Shown piece by piece: positions 58,568 through 64,000 of a stretch of 64,000 nt of DNA. Numbering within the stretch: position 1 is the first letter of the stretch; each line of letters begins with the position of its first letter. A program made the position numbers and the translations under genes. Source of the DNA: CAVPTL01 sp963729195 (lineage in GTDB: Bacteria; Actinomycetota; Thermoleophilia; Gaiellales; JAICJC01); NCBI GenBank assembly GCA_963729195.1, contig CAVSNF010000019.1:124001-188000 (forward strand). The letters are read 5' to 3'. The notes under the pieces were generated by a model. It was not told the origin of the DNA and ran no database searches. It was given only the letters and a program-made list of their open reading frames with translations.

Positions 58568-59797
58568 GTGGAAGCTCCACCCGCCAACATCCGGATCCTG
58601 GGCGGAATGTCCCCGTTCTTGCTGGGAGCGGGGGCGATGTTTGCCACCATGTACTCGACCCAGGCGATCCTGCCGCAGCTGGGCGACTCGTTCGGCGTGA
58701 GCCCAGCGGAGGCCGGGCTGACGATCTCCGCGCTGGTGGTCGCCCTGGCGGTGGGCGCGTGGATCTGGGGACCGCTCTCTGACCGGATCGGTCTGCGCCG
58801 CTCACTCACGCTCGCCAGCGCGCTTCTGGTGGTACCGGCCGTTGCCGTGCCACTGGCTCCCACGTTTGCGCTGCTGCTGGTCGCCAGGGTGGCCGAGGGA
58901 CTGGTGATGCCGGGACTCCTGACCGTCGGGGTGGGCTACATCGCCGACGTGTACAAGCCACGGATCGGCTCGCGGGCGATGGGCTACTACGTCTCGACGC
59001 TGGTGGTGGGTGGACTGATCGGGCGGCTGGGGGTCGCCTGGCTCACCGATCTGTACGGCTGGCGGTGGGCGATGGCCGCGCTGGCGGTGCTCCCCGCCGT
59101 AGCCGCCGTGGTTGTGCGCCGTTCGCTCGAATCCGATCCGGTGCGACATCACGCCGACACGCCTGTGGGGCCTCGGCTGGCGCTGCTGCGAAATCGCACC
59201 CTGATCGGAGCCACCGCCGCCGGGGCGGCGCTGTTCTTCGGGTTCGTGGGCGTGTTCTCGTTCATCGACTACCGGCTCGAGGCCGCCCCCTTCTCGCTGT
59301 CACCGTCAGCGGCCAGCCTGATCTTCGTGCTGTGGGTGTTCGGTGCGGTGGGGCCGGCCGCCGGCAACCTGTCGGGCCGGATCGGGTGGCGCCGGGTGGC
59401 TGCAGCCGGTGTCGCGGCGGCGCTCCTGGGTACCCTGCTGACGCTGTCGGGAGCGATGGTTCTGATCGTGGCTGGGCTGGGGTTGTTTGCCGCCGCGATG
59501 TTCGCCGGAGTCACCGCATGCCAGCTGGGCGTGGCCTCCTCGACCGACCACAATCGCGGCTTCGCCACTGCGGTCTACTTCAGCTGCTACTACATCGCCG
59601 GGGCCTTCGGCGGGTATCTGCCCGGACTGGCCTGGGAGTCGTGGGGCTGGGGCGGCGTCGGTGGCCTCGCCGCCGGAGTGCTCGCGGTCGGTCTGGTGGT
59701 GCTGACCGCCACTGCCGGCCGATCCCCTCAGCGCGCCGTGAGAGCGGCTCGGGCCGACTTCTCGAACGGGATCAGCTCCAGCGGGATCAGCCGCTGA
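58568..59797 (+). CDS. MFS transporter (YnfM-like)
   Basis: 409 residues, twelve helices. ATMYSTQAILPQLGDSFGVSPAEAGL is the pattern of YnfM/arabinose-efflux-like carriers divergent from LysR genes; the loop GPLSDRIGLRRSL is the MFS signature. Its last 70 bases overlap the convergent NAD-binding gene. Confidence 0.87.
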   Translation: MEAPPANIRILGGMSPFLLGAGAMFATMYSTQAILPQLGDSFGVSPAEAGLTISALVVALAVGAWIWGPLSDRIGLRRSLTLASALLVVPAVAVPLAPTFALLLVARVAEGLVMPGLLTVGVGYIADVYKPRIGSRAMGYYVSTLVVGGLIGRLGVAWLTDLYGWRWAMAALAVLPAVAAVVVRRSLESDPVRHHADTPVGPRLALLRNRTLIGATAAGAALFFGFVGVFSFIDYRLEAAPFSLSPSAASLIFVLWVFGAVGPAAGNLSGRIGWRRVAAAGVAAALLGTLLTLSGAMVLIVAGLGLFAAAMFAGVTACQLGVASSTDHNRGFATAVYFSCYYIAGAFGGYLPGLAWESWGWGGVGGLAAGVLAVGLVVLTATAGRSPQRAVRAARADFSNGISSSGISR

Positions 59798-60600
59798 AGG
59801 CGATCGTCGGTGACGATCGTGGGGTTCTTGAGGCCGTCGATCAGCGGTCGCGCGGTGGCCGCGTTGACCGGCGTCACCAGGCCCAGCCAGTGTGACGAGA
59901 GCCGCGGCGTCAGCACCGGCACCTCGACGATCAGCGGATGACGGCCGCGGATCGCAGCAATCTCCTCGATCATGCGCCGGTAGGTCATCACCTCTGGCCC
60001 ACCGGCCTCATACGTCTGTCCCAGCGTGTCCTCACGGCCCGCCACCGCGGCCAGGTAGGCGACGATGTCGTCGATCGCGATCGGCTGGGTGGGAGTGGAC
60101 ACCCACCGCGGGCAGACCATCCCCGGGAGTCGGTCGACCAGCGCGACGATCGTCTCGAACGCCGTGCTGCCGCGGCCGATCACGACGGCCGCGCGGATGG
60201 TCGTGACCGGGGTCGCGCCTGCGGCCAGCACCCGCTCAGTCTCGCGGCGGCTCTCGAGGTGCTCGGACAGGCCGGCGCCCTCGAGTCCGAGGCCGCCCAG
60301 GAACACGATCTGGCGTACTCCGGCGCCCTCGGCAGCCCGCGCCATGATCGCCGCGGCGCGACGGTCGCGGGCGGCGTAGTCGGACGTACCCAGCGAGTGC
60401 ACCAGGTAGTAGACGACCTCGACTCCCTCCAAGGCAGCTCGGACGCTGGTGGGGTTGCCGGCATCGGCGACAACCCAGCGGATCGAGCCCTCGTCATCGC
60501 GGGGCCGCCGCGAGACGCCCGTCACGTCATGGTGCTCGGCCAGCACCGGCAGGAGCGCCCGGCCGATCGTTCCCGTCGCTCCGAAGACGGCCACCTTCAT
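59728..60600 (-). CDS. NAD(P)-binding NmrA/atypical SDR protein
   Basis: 290 residues. Rossmann start MKVAVFGATGTIGRALLPVL; VYYLVHSLGTSDYAARDRRAA and IVFLGGLGLEG fit atypical SDR proteins that sense or bind NAD(P). Substrate unknown. Four-base overlap with the upstream gene. Confidence 0.82.
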   Translation of the reverse strand: MKVAVFGATGTIGRALLPVLAEHHDVTGVSRRPRDDEGSIRWVVADAGNPTSVRAALEGVEVVYYLVHSLGTSDYAARDRRAAAIMARAAEGAGVRQIVFLGGLGLEGAGLSEHLESRRETERVLAAGATPVTTIRAAVVIGRGSTAFETIVALVDRLPGMVCPRWVSTPTQPIAIDDIVAYLAAVAGREDTLGQTYEAGGPEVMTYRRMIEEIAAIRGRHPLIVEVPVLTPRLSSHWLGLVTPVNAATARPLIDGLKNPTIVTDDRLQRLIPLELIPFEKSARAALTAR

Positions 60601-61133
60601 CGCTGCGCCGTTCCGACCAGGTGGCGGAAGTACTCGCCGCTGATGCCCACGTGGATGCGGGCCTGGACGCGCTTGTACAGCTCGCCGGTCCAGTCGGGAG
60701 CTCCCGGTCGCGCGGCCAGCGTCGGGTGAAACCCGGCGATCGCCGACTCCAGCTGCACCCGGTCGGCCAGCTGCCGCTGGCTGAAGGAGATGGTGCCGGT
60801 GGGTTCGCGGCTCAGCAGGCCGCCGGTGATCGCATACACGCATGTCACAGCGTCGGCTTCGACCGACACCTGCGCTGGGGCAAACCGCAAGACCGCAGGG
60901 CCGTAGCCGGCCACACGGATCTGCACGCCTGAACTCGAGATGCGCACGCGCACCAGCCCCCGGGTGGTGCGCTGCACCTCGCGCCAGTAGCGCAGGCCAA
61001 GCTCGCGAGCGCCAGACTCACTGGCCTCCACAACCGGTTGTGCGACCCACACCTGCTGTTTGGATTCCACCGCGCCGTCCTCCGATCGTGCCTCGGACGA
61101 ACGCCATCCCCACAGGTCAGCGTTCGACGGCAT
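60597..61133 (-). CDS. Hypothetical protein
   Basis: 178 residues. Beta-rich middle (LVRVRISSSGVQIRVAGYG, VTCVYAITGGLLSREPTGTISFSQ) and a conserved-looking end, ELYKRVQARIHVGISGEYFRHL. No family recognised. Translationally coupled to the NAD-binding gene. Confidence 0.6.
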   Translation of the reverse strand: MPSNADLWGWRSSEARSEDGAVESKQQVWVAQPVVEASESGARELGLRYWREVQRTTRGLVRVRISSSGVQIRVAGYGPAVLRFAPAQVSVEADAVTCVYAITGGLLSREPTGTISFSQRQLADRVQLESAIAGFHPTLAARPGAPDWTGELYKRVQARIHVGISGEYFRHLVGTAQR

Positions 61134-61197
61134 ACGTACCCTTCGTGCTCGACCTGTAACCCGGATGCATCTCCGGATCTTGACAGGCGCCGAGCGC

Positions 61198-61203
61198 TAC
61201 CAT
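61198..61203 (+). promoter_or_regulatory. Candidate -10 box of the SDR gene
   Basis: TACCAT, six bases before ATG 61210. TTGACA at 61180-61185 is a good -35 sequence but only 12 bases away. Confidence 0.35.
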
Positions 61204-61209
61204 CCGGCG

Positions 61210-61912
61210 ATGGCGGATGCTGGGGTTGTTCTGATCACCGGAGCGTCGAGCGGTATTGGCGCGGCGACGGCGCGGCAAGCGGTCGAGAGCGGGCGCAGGG
61301 TGGTGCTCGCCGCCCGTCGCGAAGACGACCTGGCAGCGCTCGCGCAGGAGCTCGGCGGCGATGAGTCACGCGCTGGCCGTGCGCTGCGACGTGACCGAGT
61401 GGGACGACGTCCAGGCACTTGCCGCGGCTGCGCTCGATCACTTCGGTCGCATCGACGTCGTGTTCGCCAACGCCGGATTCGGAGCCAACCGAGGATTTCT
61501 GAACGAGTCGGTCGAGCATTGGCGCTCGATGATCCTGACCAACGTCCTGGGCGTTGCCTTGACGATCCGAGCGACCTTGCCGCATCTGCTCGAGCGGGGA
61601 GACGGCCACTACGTGCTGACCAGCTCGGTGGCCGGGCGGCGGACGATCCCGGGCTCGCTCTACGGCGCGACCAAGTGGGCGGTCACCGGCATCGGCCAGA
61701 ACCTGCGCGCCGAGCTCCACCAGGATCACCCTGAGGCCGCCGTGCGGGTCACGCTGATCGAGCCCGGTGGGGTGGAGACGCCGTTCTTCGACAACCCCGG
61801 CTCCGGCCGGCTCGAGCCCGAGGATATCGCCCGAGCTGTGATCTACGCCGTTGACCAGCCGGCTCACGTCGACGTCAACGAGATGCTGATTCTTCCCATC
61901 GCCCAGCCCTGA
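61210..61912 (+). CDS. Short-chain dehydrogenase/reductase, frame break
   Basis: Classical SDR: VVLITGASSGIGAATARQA (NAD(P) site), VFANAGFGANRG, and catalytic S-Y-K in LTSSVAG and SLYGATKWAV. One frame break near 61365, between AQELGGD and SHALAVRCDVTEW. Substrate unknown. Confidence 0.85.
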
Positions 61913-61929
61913 CGACCGAGGAGTCTGCC

Positions 61930-62199
61930 GTGGCCGACACCTGTACCCACCTTGATCAAATCCAGCTCACCGAGCTGCCCGAGTCGATTCCCGGATGCGA
62001 GGACTGCCTCAAGATCGGCGCCCGCTGGCTGCACCTGCGGATGTGCACCAGCTGCGGCCACATCGGCTGCTGTGACTCGTCTCCCAACCGGCACGCGACC
62101 GCTCACGTGGCTGAGACCGGCCACCCGGTGATCCGCTCGGCGGAACCGGGCGAGGACTGGTTTTGGTGCTACCCCGACGAGATCGCGTTCACGGTATGA
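61930..62199 (+). CDS. UBP-type zinc-finger protein
   Basis: 89 residues, a single UBP zinc finger: CTHLDQI, CEDCLKIG, LRMCTSCGHIGCCDSSPNRHATAH and the histidine HPVIRS. In eukaryotes this finger binds ubiquitin ends; bacterial copies often sit beside flavoprotein genes like the next one. GTG start; its stop overlaps that gene as ATGA. Confidence 0.87.
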   Translation: MADTCTHLDQIQLTELPESIPGCEDCLKIGARWLHLRMCTSCGHIGCCDSSPNRHATAHVAETGHPVIRSAEPGEDWFWCYPDEIAFTV

Positions 62200-64000
62200 G
62201 CGAGCCCGAGCCGGAACCGAAGGAGGCAGCCGCCAGGCCGGTGGTGCTGGCGGTCGATGACGAGCCGTCCGTGGCCCGCGCGGTGGAACGCGACCTGCGC
62301 CGGCGCTACGGCCGGGACTATCGCGTGCTGCGTGCCGAGAGCGGTGAGCAGGCGCTCGAGGCGTTGCGGCAGTCGAAGCTTCGCGGTGCGGCGATTGCGC
62401 TTCTGATCGCCGACCAGCGGATGCCGGTGATGTCGGGCGTCGAGTTCCTGGAGCAGGCCATCGAGATCGCTCCCGAGGCCAAGCGGGTGCTGCTGACTGC
62501 CTACGCCGACACCCAGGCGGCGATCGACGCCATCAACCGGGTGGCGCTTGATCACTACCTGCTGAAGCCGTGGGATCCCCCTGAGGAGGAGCTCTACCCG
62601 GTGGTCGACGATCTGCTCGACCAGTGGCGGGCGGACGCTCCCGAGCCCTCCGACCGGATCCGGGTGGTGGGCCACCGGTGGTCGAAGGCCTCACATGATG
62701 CGCGCGACTTCCTGGCTCGAAATCAGGTGCCGTACCGATGGCTGGACGTGGAGCGCGAGGACGAGGCCAGGCGCCTGGTCGCGTCAGCCAACGGCGCCGC
62801 CGACCTGCCGCTGGTGCTGTTTCCCGACGGCGGTTCGTTGCAGGCCCCGACCATCCCCGAGCTGGCCGACCGTGCCGGCGTGCGCCGGCGGGCGGAGCTG
62901 CCCTTCTATGACCTTTTGATCGTCGGCGGCGGCCCCGCCGGCCTGGCGGCGGCGGTGTACGGTGCCTCCGAGGGGTTGCAGACGGCCATGATCGAGCGCG
63001 AGGCCCCCGGTGGGCAGGCCGGCCAGAGCTCGCGGATCGAGAACTACCTGGGCTTCCCCGCCGGTCTCAGCGGCGCCGATCTTGCCCGCCGCGCGACCGC
63101 CCAGGCGACTCGCTTCGGGGCCGAGCTTTTGACCGTGCAGGAGGTCGTCGGGATCGACGAGCGCGGGCCTGCCAAGATCGTGCAGCTGTCGGAGGGCGAC
63201 GAGCTCGGCGCCGCGGCGGTGATCGTCTCGACGGGCGTGGACTACCGCCGCCTGGAGGCTCCGGGGATCGAGGAGCTGACCGGTCGCGGTGTCTACTACG
63301 GAGGCTCGCGCAGTGAGGGCGTCTCGTGTCGCGACGAGCATGTCGTGGTGGTCGGCGGAGCCAACTCGGCCGGCCAGGCGGCGATCTACTTCGCCGGATA
63401 CGCGCAGCGGGTGACGCTGCTCTATCGCGGCGACACCCTCGCCAAGAGCATGTCCCGGTATCTGATCGATCACATCGAGGAGACCGCCAATATCGACGTG
63501 CGGCTCAACGGTGAGGTGGCGGAGGCCCACGGCGACGACTCGCTCGAGCGGATCACGGTCAAGGACACCAAGACCGGCGAGCTCGAGCAGCTCGACCTGG
63601 CGGCCATGTTCGTGTTCATCGGCGCCCGGCCGCAGACCGATTGGCTGCCGGCGGCGGTGGCCCGCGACCAGCGCGGCTTCGTGCTGGCCGGGCCGGAGCT
63701 GCTGATGGAAGACGTGCGCCCGCGCTGGCGGCTGGAGCGCGGGCCGCACCTGCTGGAGACGAGCATGCCCGGCGTGTTCGTGGCCGGCGACGTCCGCAGC
63801 CAGTCGATGAAGCGGGTGGCCTCGGCCGTGGGTGAGGGCTCGATGGCGGTCAGCTTCGTCCACGAGTATCTGGCGGTGCTCAGGGTGATCGAGTTGCTGC
63901 GCCAGCTCGACATCTTCGACGGCGTCGACGACGAGACGCTGCAGGAATTCGCATCGAAGGGCTCGGAGGAGCATCTGGGGGTGGGCGAGCCGGTGTGGGT
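62196..64000 (+). CDS. Receiver / thioredoxin-reductase-like / cNMP-binding oxidoreductase, 3' partial
   Basis: 601 residues before the window ends. Residues 15-140: receiver with VLAVDDEPSVARAV, LLIADQRMPVMSG and LLKPW. Residues 150-230: thioredoxin-fold segment without CxxC. Residues 245-550: FAD motif LIVGGGPAGLAAAVYG, PGGQAG, NAD(P) motif VVVGGANSAGQAAIYF, PGVFVAGDVRS; the usual CxxC is replaced by GVYYGGSRSEG. From about 570, LRQLDIFDGVDDETLQEFA starts a cyclic-nucleotide-binding domain. Paralogue of the gene at 26496, which lacks this last domain. Confidence 0.88.
   Translation, partial: MSEPEPEPKEAAARPVVLAVDDEPSVARAVERDLRRRYGRDYRVLRAESGEQALEALRQSKLRGAAIALLIADQRMPVMSGVEFLEQAIEIAPEAKRVLLTAYADTQAAIDAINRVALDHYLLKPWDPPEEELYPVVDDLLDQWRADAPEPSDRIRVVGHRWSKASHDARDFLARNQVPYRWLDVEREDEARRLVASANGAADLPLVLFPDGGSLQAPTIPELADRAGVRRRAELPFYDLLIVGGGPAGLAAAVYGASEGLQTAMIEREAPGGQAGQSSRIENYLGFPAGLSGADLARRATAQATRFGAELLTVQEVVGIDERGPAKIVQLSEGDELGAAAVIVSTGVDYRRLEAPGIEELTGRGVYYGGSRSEGVSCRDEHVVVVGGANSAGQAAIYFAGYAQRVTLLYRGDTLAKSMSRYLIDHIEETANIDVRLNGEVAEAHGDDSLERITVKDTKTGELEQLDLAAMFVFIGARPQTDWLPAAVARDQRGFVLAGPELLMEDVRPRWRLERGPHLLETSMPGVFVAGDVRSQSMKRVASAVGEGSMAVSFVHEYLAVLRVIELLRQLDIFDGVDDETLQEFASKGSEEHLGVGEPVW

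Noticed and set aside
62784..63974. A 396-residue minus-strand frame at the window end
   Set aside because: Antisense to the receiver/flavin oxidoreductase, whose motifs are unambiguous.

Overview
The window is high-GC, gene-dense DNA from a bacterium that I read as an actinobacterium, most likely a Thermoleophilia-type lineage. The basis is the order ftsX - exoribonuclease - PBP - smpB - ssrA, the GC-rich codon use, the many four-base start/stop overlaps, and start codons preceded by a TANNNT box with almost no leader. The class assignment is inference: there is no rRNA or tRNA to anchor it. At least fifteen genes carry a clean frame break with both halves recognisable. Some of this may be real decay, but the spread over housekeeping genes argues that many breaks are sequence or assembly errors, so coordinates of broken genes span both halves.

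Layout. 1-12.4 kb: cell division (ftsX), RNA turnover, cell wall (PBP), small-molecule enzymes, the trans-translation pair smpB and ssrA, a lone LigD-type phosphoesterase, a chemoreceptor and a membrane spermidine-synthase-like protein. 12.4-14.6 kb: an AbiE toxin-antitoxin operon just beyond the 3' end of ssrA (a classic integration site), with a palindromic operator array and a toxin-like remnant. 14.6-25.3 kb: two PPK2 polyphosphate kinases, a P-type ATPase, a SulP transporter, a broken drug-efflux MFS gene, a SHOCT protein, a broken acetyltransferase and a broken acyl-CoA synthetase; frame breaks are densest here. 25.3-33.6 kb: regulators with visible operators, cupin, a receiver/thioredoxin-reductase-like flavoprotein, secreted and membrane proteins, an acyltransferase with a C-terminal SGNH part.

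33.8-48.8 kb is the core of the window: a form I aerobic CO dehydrogenase locus. A 17-codon leader ORF and five tandem small single-pass membrane proteins, all linked by stop/start overlaps, run into coxM, coxS, coxL (active-site AYRCSFR), an XdhC-YHS fusion, the CoxD AAA ATPase, the CoxE VWA protein, a small Cys protein and a stand-alone 153-residue piece of CoxL lacking the cofactor motif. A YceI gene, CoxG and a zinc-ribbon protein follow, then a molybdate uptake and storage set (modA, modB, modC, a PadR regulator, a Mop molbindin). Together these would make, mature, membrane-dock and supply molybdenum to CO dehydrogenase. The membrane cassette and the mini-CoxL are the parts I cannot match to the described cox gene set.

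48.9-57.6 kb: a DMT transporter, then an envelope polysaccharide region of three glycosyltransferases, a NodB deacetylase, two unknown membrane proteins and a WecB epimerase. 57.6-64 kb: a LysR/MFS pair, a NAD-binding protein, an SDR, a UBP-type zinc finger and a second receiver/thioredoxin-reductase-like flavoprotein that begins a cyclic-nucleotide-binding domain as the window ends. Three copies of a perfect palindrome sit at gene ends and supply or touch the stop codons there.
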